A stretch of DNA of 64,000 bases from Aporrectodea caliginosa (lineage: Eukaryota > Annelida > Clitellata > Crassiclitellata > Lumbricidae). Under the pieces are notes generated by a model. The model was given only the letters and a program-made list of their open reading frames with translations, did not search any database and was not told the origin of the DNA. Shown piece after piece: positions 44,326 to 55,952 of this stretch. The position numbers were made by a program, and so were the translations under genes. Position 1 is the first letter of the stretch, and each line of letters starts with the position of its first letter. Location: assembly GCA_020284085.1 (NCBI GenBank), contig JACEVL010001161.1, forward strand, positions 2,651,344 to 2,715,343, written 5' to 3'.

Positions 44326-47300
44326 CTAGAGAAATTCAACATGTAGTAATAATTATTACAGTTGAATAACTAATCTAATGACTTACAAGTACAAATTGAC
44401 TTAACATGCATCATGGAACTATTGTAAGTAAGTAAGTAAGTCTATATCCTTTATTGAAAAACTAATTCTGCATAGTGAAAAACTAACTGCTAATCGTATT
44501 GAAAAACTACTGCTAACATTGAAAAACTAATTCTAATCGTATTGAAAAACTAACTGCTAATCGTAGTGAAAAACTACTGCTAATCGTATTGAAAAACTAA
44601 CTGCTAATCGTTCACCCTAGTTCCAGTCGATTTAAAGGAATTTCGTCTTAATTGTTTTTTCAATTCCAGTTTTTAGAATGTTTAATATAAGTGTGTATAC
44701 ACATAATTGTTGGGTATAGCACTGAAATGCATAGTGAAATACACAAACGTAAACAATTTATTAAAAAGCACATTAGATCAAACTTGTAAAAACTCTAAGA
44801 TACTAGGCCTACTTTAAAAACTAAATAATAAAAGTTCATTATCCTTATCTCACAACATTGCCATGCCTTTTTAAGAATATCTTGAGGCCCACAATTTCAA
44901 CATAAGCCACAAGAGATATGTCTCATACACAATAAGTAGCAATAAGTGTATAATGCTTATATGTTGCAGACTTATTTACCATGGAAAAGTCGCCATGACT
45001 GTATGTTAAGAGAGTCACATTGAAAAGAAGAAACTACTCAAAAGAGCTACCAGTCTAACCCTGCAGAATAGAAAAGTCTCCAATTGCTGAAAAGGGTACA
45101 AGTATCATCCTTTGGCATAGGGTGAAGCAGGCGATTGTTAAACACACGTAGACTGCTGCTGCCTACTATTTGCCAGAGGTGTAGTACTTGGTACTTGTAT
45201 TGAAGTACAGCTCAAGGGCAGTTTTAAGTACTTGTACTTGAGACCAAAGTACTTTCATCTGAAAAGGAGTGACAGGAGAAAGATATATATTAAAATTGTG
45301 TGCCATCAGGAGAGCTGTGATGATCAACACAAGATGAGAAACTGAGTGCAGCGTATTTTCAGTGGTCAGTGGTGTACATATAAATGAACAGGAAAGAGGC
45401 CAAGATAGGAACCTAGAGGAACACAGCATGTTAAAGTGTGACGATTTTATGAGTGTCCAGCAGCATTAAGAGTGAATGAGAAGAAAGATATCGTGTTTGA
45501 TCCAAGATAGCGTAGAACCAGAATGCAGACGAGGATTTCAAGATCTGTGGCATCAAAGACATTAATGGAAGTCTGAAAGACAGAGGCAAATGCCATCACA
45601 AGTTTGGCATACAGCAAGAAGACAGTTTCGGTGGAGTGGTACTTGTTGTAGGTAGATTGGTTGGAATTTAAGAGGTTGTCAGTGAGGGATGCTCGATAGT
45701 GTAGTGGTTAGCGTGCTGGACTGTTAGTCGAGAGGTCGGGGGTTCAAATCCTTGCCAGGGCAAAAATTGGTTTGCGATTTCTGTCTCACCAGCACCCCCG
45801 GCCAACTCAGCTTTTGAGTACACTGACCGTACACCATCGGTGGGAAGATAAGACAGTGAGGGAGAGGATTAACCACCTGCCGTCATATGACGAGGCTAAG
45901 AAAATGAAGTCGTCATACCCGTGGCTGCCTCAGGGCTTAAGGGAATGCTCCTCTTCCTCTTCAGAGGTAGTACAACCAGCAGGATGGGAGAGGAGAACCT
46001 ATTCTGAGTTTTGATAACAAAGAGGGAAACTGGTAGTTTGACAGGATTTCCTTGTCTAGGGACGGTTGTTTAGAAGTACTGTATGGTAATTGAGACAAAA
46101 TGAAGCTCAAAAGATAACTGTTTATTTTATTACAGGCGTTGATCAATAATAGTCCTCAGATGTGTTGGCATGAGTTTGAGGGAGTTTGCTGCAGAATCAC
46201 AACAGTCAACCATGATTTCAAAAATCCAGTAACAGGGTAACCATTCTGTATACTGTATGTATTTACATGGCTTTACAACACATTGACAATTTCAGAGATG
46301 GAAACCCCAGATGCAATGGTTAAAGGCAAAAGGCATACTCAACCTGTCAGTGTACCACCTGTGATCAAAAAAGAACAATTGGTTGTTGGGATTTGAACCC
46401 ATCATAATAGAAGATGAGAAAGCCTCACTGAGCACAATCAAAGTTACCCAACTTTGCACTTATGGATTCTGACCATTTTAAGAGTTTCACAGAATGGAAA
46501 AACATTTTCTTAAAGCACAACAGTTTGGTGACAAAAGAATAGGCAAGGATGGCACAATCAGTTACCTTTGACCTCAATTACTTCTGCATCTGAAGCATTG
46601 GCCACTGATTGTGATGACGGTATTTCGTCACCATTATTCACATCCTGATTTTGATGTGAAGTGCTGACTTTGCCCTCGACCACCTGGGGCATCACAGAAA
46701 CGCAGCCTATCAGATTCTTTGACTGGTCAGTGCTCTGACACTTCTGTGCAAAATCTTCCGATTTATAGTGAATGGTGTCCAAAACAAAGTCAACATCATA
46801 TGGAATTGCATGCAGCTCGTTGGCACGGTCATGCAGTGAACAACCGATACGCGACACATCTGCTGGAGTTGCCTTTTCTCTCACCTCTGTTATGTATTGC
46901 TTGAAATTGTTTAGCATAGAGATGTGTTGACAGATGTCATGCATTCGATGTTTGATGCGTTCCATATTCGTCTTCTTTATATCCATGAGATCATCAAGAA
47001 GCTTCAATTCCTGTTGCTCAAGAAACTGTCGTAGCTTATCTGTGTCTCGCTTGATCCGCTTCTTCACTGCCTCAACATCACTCACAAATTCTGTCTGGAG
47101 TGTTTCGAGATATTGAGCCTCCTTCTGACACTCACCCGTTATTTTGATCACACGGCCAACATCTTCCTCAACATTGTGATAGAACTGTGACGAGATCTCA
47201 GCAATGTCACACGATCTGTGGTTGTTGTGACGGACAACGTAACATGACATGCAGAATGTCACACGACAGTCGTAACAGTAGAATTCAACCTGCTTGTCTT

Positions 47301-49186
47301 TGTGCTGATCACAGTACGTCTTGACGCGTTTGATCATATCTGTGGAGATCTTCTTTCCAAGCTCTACCATCTCATGCCCTGTGCTGAACCGCTGCTTTGT
47401 GTGGTGTTTGCTACAACGGCTGCAATGGTACTGACGACAATCCAGACAGTATGTTGTTGCTCGATTTGATCCCAAAGCATGAGATGGAACATTTTCATCC
47501 AGATCACACACCTGAGATTATAAAAACACATTGTTAAATAACATTCTACTGTCTTATGCAATATTTGCACGTGAATGTATTAGTTATTATTATATATTTT
47601 ACCCAATGTAAGTGTAATCACTTGAGAAATTTAGCTCAAGTCTTCAATTATTGGCAAAATGAGATAAGTGAAGAAGGTGATATATGTAGATATATATATA
47701 ACCTGTGCATGGTCAGTGGTCACACATAATTCCAAAATACATTGGTGGATTTTTTGGCCAAATGGTTCAAGTGCTTGCTCTGTGTCTAATCTAGATGAAC
47801 AGCTGGACTTCTTAACACTGCAAGACGCGAATCTGTGCCAAAAACCTCACCATCAAGATTCATCCTCGGAGAAAAATGCTGTGTATATACTCATGCTAAG
47901 TTCAGCTGGTATGACTTGAAAGATTGTCATCATCCATCACTGTAGTCAACATCTACTGCCCTTCTGGCCCAGTCAGTGAATTCTACAACCGTGTGCCTCT
48001 GATATCATCCATGTACCCAACAGGTCGGTGATGATGGTCTCAAATCCGATTACAACCTATTACAGTGTAAAGTCATGACCTCATGCCATCAACAACCTGT
48101 GAGGCAGTGCCTAAAATACTCGGAAACATAGTTCTCAGTGACTACTTCTGGGTCTCATATAAGTCGGCCAGAGTGGGGGTTTGTTCTCCAATTCCCGGTG
48201 GGAGGTTTAAAGTTACTTTAAACGCCACTGCCATCCCCCACTGGCTTCTTTATGGAATAAAGAGGCAAGTGGGTAGGGTGACAGTAATTTCTACAAGCGT
48301 GAGTTAGACAGCGTAGCCACCGAAATTTATACCAAAATAGATTCTTGTATTTTCTGTACGGTAGTTCTTGTTCAAGATTTCAATATCGTTCTCGTTTTTA
48401 TTTAATTTCAATTCAATTCTTTTATTGAAGCCATTAAAGTGAAACAAAGGTAACATGATTATTTGCCATTGTTAGCATCACAACACAGTAGCAGCAAGAT
48501 TATTTTTCATCACTAGCCACAAAAGGGAACCCGAAAGGACAATAGTCCTGCTAGGGTCACCTAAGTTATTACTATTATCGCAGTACATGATAACAACAGG
48601 AAGGACTTAGAGTCAATTTCACGTCAATATTTTTTGGTTTTTATTTAGTTTTAGTTCACAATTTCTTTCTAGTTCTCATTTTCGTGAACGATTGCCTAAT
48701 CTTTTTCGTCCTCGTTTTAGCTTCGTTCACGAAATTAACACTGCTTCCATCCGATGATCCTCCTGGTGTCTAACGCACAAGGCATCAACATAATTCACTT
48801 TGCTTATTATAATTATGTTCCCTTTGTTTATAAGCATATAAACATATTGTGTTTAAAGCCTATTTTTACAAACAGCTGACCTGACAAAGAATTTCAGTTG
48901 AATCTGCCTTTTCCAGTCTGCGAATCTCAAGAAGATGTTCCATGAAGACGTTTTTAGGCAGGTCTTCGATTCCACCATCTGGTATGACAAAGTCTTTCCG
49001 GCAGATTGGACATGGGAGGCGTTGACCTGGCTGCTTTCTTTCCTTTTCACTGTACCCAGTCAAACACTGGAGGCAAAAAGTGTGAATGCAGTTCAAAACC
49101 CTAGGGTTCGTAAATTCTTGCTCGCACAGCAGGCACTGTGTTACAGGTGGTAGCCTTTCATTTTCATCAACATCTACTATTTCCAT
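43446..49186 (-). CDS. TRIM-NHL protein (RING, two B-boxes, coiled coil, NHL propeller)
   Basis: The exons are 49186-48881 (RING), 47511-46566 (B-boxes, coiled coil) and about 44320-43446 (NHL), giving about 708 residues. The RING is C3HC4 (C18, C21, C33, H35, C38, C41, C59, C62). B-box 1 contains CLDCRQYHCSRCSKHH and B-box 2 CDQHKDKQVEFYCYDC with CMSCYVVRHNNH. Coiled-coil heptads follow. The last exon has NHL-style blades such as VADSGNRRILLL and FPRHAIQLESG. RING-TRIM proteins act as ubiquitin ligases, and NHL members often bind RNA or protein partners. I see no filamin (IgFLMN) domain between coil and NHL, unlike TRIM2/3/71. The symbol is left open because invertebrates have many such paralogues. 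Confidence 0.85.
44420..44625. repeat. GAAAAACTAACTGCTAATCGTA minisatellite with GTAA tract
   Basis: A (GTAA)n tract at 44426-44440 is followed by imperfect units of about 20-30 bp (ATTGAAAAACTAACTGCTAA) to 44613. It lies in the intron upstream of the NHL exon. Confidence 0.8.
45173..45260 (+). repeat. hAT-like left end remnant (AGTACTTG-rich)
   Basis: CAGAGGTGTAGTACTTGGTA followed by repeated AAGTACTTGTACTTGA motifs. No matching right end or duplication was found. Confidence 0.4.
45686..46010 (+). mobile_element. tRNA-derived SINE, family with conserved body, copy 2
   Basis: The head (45690-45762) resembles tRNA-Asn, with loop CTGTTAG and B-box GGTTCAAATCC, but the anticodon stem has a G-G mismatch and the acceptor ends do not pair well, so it is not a tRNA gene. 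The body shares GATTTCTGT, TGACGAGGCTAAG and GTGGCTGCCTCAGG with 29589-29925. Confidence 0.78.
46566..47511 (-). CDS. TRIM exon 2 (B-boxes and coiled coil)
   Basis: The acceptor AATCTCAG|GTGTGTGAT is phase 0, giving Q|VCDLDENV. The exon is open to a donor, AAAG|GTAACT, at 46565 that leaves one base. The C-terminal 60 residues are polar and low-complexity (TSHQNQDVNNGDEIPSSQ). Confidence 0.85.
48406..48616 (-). mobile_element. Dispersed 210-bp retroposon-like repeat, copy 1
   Basis: It is about 95% identical to 57308-57524. On the minus strand it ends GGCTTCAATAAAAGAATTGA, a polyadenylation-like tail of AATTG units, suggesting a SINE or LINE 3' end. It sits in the intron between TRIM exons 1 and 2, inside a TTTTAGTTCTC-rich hAT-like stretch. 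Confidence 0.75.
48881..49186 (-). CDS. TRIM exon 1 (RING)
   Basis: The ATG at 49186 (MEIVDVDENERLPP) follows an acceptor, TTTATTTCAG|TTAACAATG, so an upstream noncoding exon must exist. The donor CAG|GTCAGC is phase 0 after EILCQ. The RING spans residues 18-62. Confidence 0.88.
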
Positions 49187-49199
49187 TGTTAACTGAAAT

Positions 49200-52100
49200 A
49201 AAAATCGATAAACATTACAGCAATGCAAATTATTAACAACCTTGCCTCTCCATGCAGTCCATCAGCCTGAAATGTTCTTCAAATGCCCGAAGTCACTTTC
49301 AACTCCTCTTGGTTTGCCCCAGTGCAACAACTCCTTCGGATTTTGGGTGTCCGATTTGGGATCTGGGGATTTTACATAGCAATCTTTGGATTTTTGCTAA
49401 GCTCTACAGACTAGTTTTTACCGTACTTTCCAACAGTGGCAGCGAATCAGATTGGAAAACTCGCTCGGTGGGTCTGTCTGAAAGACGTTTATTTATTACT
49501 GTAACTAGACCTGGGAGTCGACCCCAATAAGTCGACCCCAGTCGACTTGGGCATCCCAAGTCGAGTCGAGTCGTTTCTGCTTAGCGCAACTGACCCCCAA
49601 GTCGAATTTGTACTGAAAAGTAACCTCAAGTTGTTTTCTATAGAAGTCGACTTAAACCGACTTGGGACACAAACAAATCTAAATTTATCTCGCCACACTA
49701 ATGATCGTGAGGCCACGGCGGCGTTTAAGCAGTTGTATAGTGTTTTTAGTGTGAATAAGCATTTTTAAGACCTATAGTGTGTTAGGGTTGTGTCATGACA
49801 ATACACCTGTATATAATTAGATATGTATAAACATGATCTAGTTGAGCGGGCGGTCAGCGCCGCTTGTCTTATGTAAACATTGACTTGTATAATTGAGCAC
49901 GTGCTAATAGCGCGCGAAAGGTTTGAAATGGCTGATTACAGTCGATTTGAATAATGCAGTTGTCTTAATAAGCCCGTTCAGCAATAATTTTCCCCGCAAG
50001 GCGTGACGGGAAAGGTCAAGGTCACCGTTCATAAACAAGAGTCAAGCACAGCGGATAGGTTAGACGAATCGTTCAAAAAGGATTACTTTAATTGATGGAA
50101 AGTAGATGATTTGAAGAACTTTATGACAGAAAGAGGCCACAAGACAACTTCATCGAGTTAAACACGAACTCGTGACGGTTGCATTTGCGATATATCAACA
50201 ATAATTGTTGGTTGTTTCCGCAAATGTGGACGGCGTAAAACAGGTCTAGACATCGACCTCTTCCATGTTTAAGACCCTGCTTACGATTGAATTCGAATGG
50301 TTGACTTACACACTACCGGATCCGAAGAATCTACAGGAGGGATGGCTGCCAGTGTCCATAGGAGTTACGAACTGGCCCACCTGCAGCTACGTTAATATAT
50401 CGATCACGACCAACCAGCGCTGCTATCCAGACTAGCCAACGATTAGGCCCTACAGAGGAGGTTGGTATTTGATTCATTCCAAATACTACTATATGTATCA
50501 CCAACTCGGCCGATGAGGTTTTTACTGAACTCAGCACGTTCAGACATTGAAATGCAACATGACTTGTATATCTGACTAGTAAAACAGACAAGAAAATATA
50601 ATTTTGCCTGTACCCACTTATCCCCAAAACTGCAGACCGGGTTAGAAGTGGGCAACTGAAACACGTTTGGAGCAAATTGGAAACAATAATTCCACGGATA
50701 CCTGGTACATCCCTATATAAAAGTCCAATATTTGAATACACCTTCACATAAGATAAGTTGGATGTGGATAGCCATATTGGGGAGGGGCTGCATGGGTGTG
50801 TCTGGATGAGTGTTTTCATGTTTGCTTACTATTTCGTTTTTTATATTGTTACAGTTTGCATATAAATGAATTTGCCGTTTTGGTTTAAATTTTAGATCCG
50901 AATCGACATGTAATCATGTTGGAGCCCTGCTATTCAAGCTTGATTATTGCTTGGCAACAGGGACAACAATGAAGCCATGTACATCAACAGTCAACCATTG
51001 GATGGCACCATCGGTCAAGAGCGTAGAACCTGTTGTGGCAAAAGACATGGTTATAAGGAAGCCTCGCTACCATTGTCGGACAGCAGCTACACAGGCACAG
51101 TCTGCGCCATGGCGACTGTTCAATTCTTTGTCACTTTGCCGCGCCATTGAAGGCAACACATTCTGTGGACAAATTGGTTCAAAATCATTCTCAGTTTAAG
51201 AATGCGGTTTATCATCAAAACTCTTTCTGCACAGCAAGTGAACTCACACTACCAGATTTAACGGCTAGTTTAATTACAAGATAATTTTTTTACATAATTA
51301 ATGGACAACCCCTTGACTATATTAATTCTCAGAATGAATGAATAAATATAATTTAAACTGCAGTGTTGTTAAACATAACTAGAGGCTAGAGCACAATACA
51401 CAAGAATATTATTTATGTGAAGTTGCTACTTTAACACAAAATAATGCTGATTAAACATCATAAAATGCAGTGTTTTTACTAAATACTGAAAACATTGGTT
51501 CATTTGAGGTGACGTTACAGTTGTTAAGAACTGTAATCTATCATGTCTCTGACAATAGAATTGATATCATCAGATGGATCTTGTGTCATGGAACCTGGAT
51601 TGTCTTGAAATATTCCAGCCAAACTCTGCACCAGATTCCGCATCCAGTTTGACGTTTTTGGTGAAAGATGTTGTGGTTTCAGTTGAAGTCTTCATTTTTT
51701 AACCTGCACTGCATAGCTGAAGTCATCAATGAAACAATGTTTAATTGCTAATAATAACAATATCACAGCAAATAATCATTACTATAGATCAAGATATGTG
51801 TAAAACTGTCAATATGTTTCCATTAATAGCTTTCCTGTTAACCTGAGATAGTTGCACATGTAGTAATGATGACTGATGAGTATATTTTCTTCTAGTTGTA
51901 ATAGACCCTGGCTATAATTTCAATAGTTTATTCTTAAGCCTCTTGGTGATCAAAGTAGCCATATTATGTAGGTATGTACGTTTCTTATTTAATAAGAAAA
52001 AATACATGCAGAAATTAAAATGGTTTATTCTGTCTGTGAAAGGAGTGTATAGGCAATGCTTGTGTGCATCTGCTTGATATACTGTATAGGTTACAGTAGT

Positions 52101-52300
52101 GAAAAGAGTTTTAAGGAATACTGTGAATATTTCAAAGCTAGAACTTATCAATATTAGACTAATTAGAAGGATGCATACAGTGAAACTGGCCAATAGATAG
52201 ATCCGGCCAGGGTGAGGCGGCCACATATGAAATGCGTCTTTGCATACCGCTAGACAACAGGAATTCAGTTAAGTGAAAACAAAGAAAGAATAATTAATAT
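49200..52300. other. Probable TRIM leader intron, no gene recognised
   Basis: A cluster of AAGTCGACTTGGG palindromes (49505-49660) suggests a decayed transposon. Otherwise only unconserved short frames are present. Confidence 0.35.
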
Positions 52301-52305
52301 CTTAC

Positions 52306-52460
52306 CAATTTTGTGCATGACAGACGTACGGAATTCCCTTTGGGTTTGAAGGAATGTAAACAGTTCAAATGGCGCTGGACATGCAACTCTGGACTTCGCA
52401 GGTTGTCTTTCTCCAGCGGCACAGCTGATAATCTCCTCTCCCGCAATTAACGACCGCACA
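52306..52460 (-). promoter_or_regulatory. Probable TRIM leader exon
   Basis: A strong donor, AAATTG|GTAAGAT, at 52305 on the minus strand could join the acceptor at 49192 just before the TRIM ATG. No conserved coding frame is seen, so a 5' UTR exon is inferred. Confidence 0.35.
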
Positions 52461-53030
52461 CATGCACTTAATTGCGCATGAGATACCGGTTAAATAATAA
52501 TAAACTCTATAATATATACAGAAATTTTCTATAAACTAGTAACGAATAATATCAAATATTTGCGTCAAAACTAGATCATAACAACGTCGCTAACGGCAGG
52601 ATTCTGTTTGTTTGTGAACGGTGACCTTCACCCCGGAAGTAAAACTGAAAGGGCTGCGCATGCGCATTGCTAATGCTGAACGGGCTTATACAGTAGATAG
52701 AGCTGTATATTGAGAGTGAAGTGTTAAGAAATATAATTGATTTATGTTGACGATATACACTGAATTGAAGTGTAGAAGATAAAAGTTGATTTTCATCTCA
52801 AGTCGAGAATATTTGCAAATGAACTTTTAGGGGACATCTTAGTCATGGGCGGAGTTTAACAGGGGCTAGAGTTGGCTAAGCCCCCCCCCGGGGCCCCCCC
52901 CATGAACCAACAGACTTGGCCGTTCGTAGTGATACGGTATAGTTTACTTTAAACCACGGAATATACTAACACTTTACTATAGAGTTCGGTAGTCAGTGCA
53001 ATCACCCTGGTATAATCAGCTGGATCAATT

Positions 53031-53032
<2 letters not shown>

Positions 53033-53095
<63 letters not shown>

Positions 53096-53096
53096 A
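53033..53096. repeat. (ATG)n microsatellite, LINE tail
   Basis: About 21 ATG units directly at the 3' end of the minus-strand LINE, so probably its expanded tail. Confidence 0.85.
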
Positions 53097-53860
53097 TATT
53101 CGTTTATTTATCAAGCAGGAAGACACACCGCTTCACAACTTACATACACAAAGAGTACTATAAAGAGTACTATAAAGAAAAAAGGGAATAATGTTAGTTT
53201 TTAAGATTTGGGTCAACGTGGTGGCTTAAAAATTCGCTTGTATAGAACTCTAGGTATAAAGTTCTTAGTGTCTTTTGGAGGAAGTACAAAGTCATGTGCA
53301 CGAGGCCGGAGAGCGTAGGGTCGCAGCACAGGTGGCGGAAAAAAGCGTCGTAGGACGTGCATCTCATTCCAGATGATGGACTGGAGGAGGCGGTCTTCAG
53401 CTGACGATACGCGCTCTTCGATGGTTGCGGTTCCAGATGGTAGATAACCCAGGCGAGCAGCTCTTGCAAGAAACCGTTCAAGTCTGTTGCGATCGGCTGC
53501 TGACGCTAGGCCCCACCATGCTGGTGCCGCGTATAGCAACCTTGAGATGGTGGTGGCCTCGGCAACCAGGTGTAACGCCTTTGGTGGAAGGCCATGCGCT
53601 CGGAGGACTCGCAGGGCGTGCAGGGAGGCAGAGCTGGCCTCTATGATTTCGTCCACATGGCCGATGACGCTGAGATCGCGCCCGAGGGTGACACCGAGGA
53701 TACGCATAGAGTCGACTCGGAGCACACCATCAATCGGGGGTGGCGGCTCAAAACAGCTCCTCCTCGCAACGAGCATCTCACGGGACTTGGTAACGTTTAG
53801 TCTGAGATTGTTTATCGCCGCCCATCTTGATACGTTGTTTAACTCCTCTGTGACCGTTTA
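53096..53860 (-). mobile_element. Non-LTR retrotransposon 3' fragment, copy 2
   Basis: The open frame (about 53855-53213) begins INNLRLNVTKSREMLV and continues RILGVTLGRDLSVIGHVDEI, LRVLRAHGLPPKAL, then LYAAPAWWGLASAADRNRLE. These are the thumb and post-RT region of a Jockey/CR1-group element. It is 5'-truncated but open for over 200 codons, so younger than the 27.2-kb copy. Confidence 0.85.
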
Positions 53861-53992
53861 ATGCATTTATGTAGTCGACAAGTCGCAGTCTTCCATGTAA
53901 GGTCATTATGTATTTTTTAAGCAGTAAAATCCTTCCAAATCTTCTCACCAGAAGGACGAAATTAGTACCAAGTAGGGCCTATGTTTAAAAAA

Positions 53993-54061
53993 GACGGGTT
54001 TGGGGGCTATTTTAGCCCCAAGTAAATTTTACTTGGGACTAAAATAGCCCCCAAACCCGTC
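53993..54061. repeat. Near-perfect 34-bp foldback
   Basis: The arms 53993-54026 and 54028-54061 are reverse complements with one mismatch and a 1-base centre. The arm starts GACGGGTTTGGGGGCTATTT. Confidence 0.9.
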
Positions 54062-54889
54062 CGTTTTAAAGGGGATGCTGCTTTGCGGTGGCGGAGGGGA
54101 GGGGAGGTGAAGGTATGCTCTAGCCCCCCCCCCATGGAGTAAACCAAACTCCGCCCATAATCTTAGTTAAATTTTTGAATGACTTGTGTATCATAACAGT
54201 GTATGAAATGCTTAAAAAATTTGGTCTACAACGGCATACAATCGGCTGTGCTGAAAATTAGATAAAAAGGAGTCACAATAATTCTAGCAACTGAGAATGA
54301 CCGGTTTGAGTTCTGTCTGAACTAAATATTATAGCCTACTCTTAACTCTGTTAAAAGTAGAGTTGGTCTTCTGTCCCAGTGTGCCTATAAAACTCAGACA
54401 CAGTTTCACTGTAGTCTGCTGCAGGGGCGTCCATCCCCCTTACGCCTATGATGCATTCCCCTCTTGTCATCAGATTGCCCCCCCATCCACACACGACGAC
54501 GACACGACGACCCCAGACGATTAGTCGACTGTCAACAAGAGAAAATTTGGATTATCAAAATTTGAAGCACAATTTTACTGTTGAATTCTTTAACTTTTAG
54601 TTCACTAATCAAGCAGCATTATGAAATATGAAGGCTTGTATACAAACAGAGGCATGCCGCCAGACAGTACTAATATAAGTACTAAAATTACCACAGGTGA
54701 TTCTTTAGAGCAGCAGAGTGCATAGCCAAGTGATCACCAATTTCGTTCAATTTTAGTGATAGGGTCTCGTTCACATGCTAATACTGTCAGAGCTGCAAGC
54801 CAGTCAACAACCAAGGTTGATTTCAATCGATTTTTCACCATTCATATGCGACTCATTACTCGCTCAGCTGAGCAGCTGGTCACCGCAAG

Positions 54890-55037
54890 CAGTGGAGGCG
54901 CCAGGATTTCAGGTTTGGAGGGGGGATAAAGCTTCAAGCCCTTCCCTTTCTCCCTCCTCCCTGTTATTTGCAGTGATTTCCCACTTTTTTCTTGGGGGGG
55001 GGCTGAGCCGCAGCTATCCCCTCTGGCGCCGCCACTG
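54890..55037. mobile_element. 148-bp hAT MITE with GGCGCCAG ends
   Basis: The ends are CAGTGGAGGCGCCAG and, inward, CAGTGGCGGCGCCAG. The flanking octamers ACCGCAAG and ACTGCAAG differ by one base. The terminal motif is shared with 13993 (minus) and 58619. Confidence 0.82.
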
Positions 55038-55769
55038 ACTGCAAGGGAGACCAGGATTTTGTATAAACTGTTGAGTATGGGATAGCCTAAAAGTAGCATG
55101 CATATGTCACACGTAATGGCTTAACATAACTGATTTCAATCCACTTTCCTGTCGACAGTTGTGTCTTTTTCTCGTCATTATCGTCACTGCCTATGCCTGC
55201 ATCTTCTAGGTGAATCGATCAGTTCCAGTTTTACATCTCCTGGAATAAAGTCATTAACATGCACAATGTCTTAAGTTGTACGTCGCGATATGCTTGTCGA
55301 AACTCCTCGTAAAATGAACCATTCTTCACAAATACATTGCATGCCATCATGGAAACGGTCCTGTATTGGACAAGCACCCCATCCAATGTTGTATAGTAAA
55401 CACCAATACGATAGTGGTCTGTGCTACTGAAGTCTGATCACCATATTTAGCGTATAGGCCTACTGTCCTTTTCTCATTGTTTTCGTCATGTTGCCTGGGT
55501 GGTTGTCTTGCTCGATAAACCGGAAAGTTTGCATCAACATCGTGGGCCCTTACAAATCCATGTGCTTCTGTAACTAGAGACTGCCATGAACGTTAATTTT
55601 CTCTGATCAGTTTCAGTTTCTGGCTGCACTGATGTATCAGCTGAGTAACTATCATGTCAGCAGAGGTTAATTGCAAAATTCTTGAACAGGGACCAGTATT
55701 CTGAAACATTTGCTGTAAGATATGGAAGCATACAATCACCTTGAAGTCTAATCAAGTGAGTATAGCTAT

Positions 55770-55944
55770 CATAGGCGTAGCTATAGGCCTACATTGAGGC
55801 ACGAGGAGGCAGTTGCCTCCTCTTACTTGTTTTATTTACTGGAAGTCTGGAAATTCGATTGACTATAGTGACCCCAATGGCCAGAATTTTACCAATGATC
55901 TGTGAAGTTGCCTCCTCTTGAATTTAAGTCTCGCTACGTGCCTG
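55770..55944 (+). mobile_element. GAGGAGGCA-family hAT MITE, copy C
   Basis: The exact octamer ATAGCTAT flanks it (55762-55769, 55945-55952). The ends are CATAGGCGTAGC and CTCGCTACGTGCCTG. The internal GACTATAGTGACCCCAATGG aligns with copy B. Confidence 0.9.
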
Positions 55945-55952
55945 ATAGCTAT

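Larger units (their letters stand above)
52844..54159. mobile_element. hAT-type element carrying a LINE and a foldback
   Basis: The exact octamer ATCTTAGT flanks it (52836-52843, 54160-54167). The ends are CATGGGCGGAGTTT and, inward from the right, TATGGGCGGAGTTT, each followed by a GGGGCTAGAG block. The interior contains a LINE fragment (53096-53860) with its trinucleotide tail, and a foldback (53993-54061). Confidence 0.82.

Noticed and set aside
45690..45762. tRNA-Asn gene
   Set aside because: The anticodon stem carries a G-G mismatch and the acceptor ends do not pair. The sequence continues into a SINE body shared with 29589-29925.
46375..46425. tRNA gene on the minus strand
   Set aside because: Only a B-box-like GGTTCAAATCC is present. 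The arms do not form a cloverleaf, so it is at most an old SINE fragment.
50331..50819. 162-codon minus-strand frame
   Set aside because: Composition and lack of any motif or splice consensus do not support coding. It lies in the inferred TRIM leader intron.
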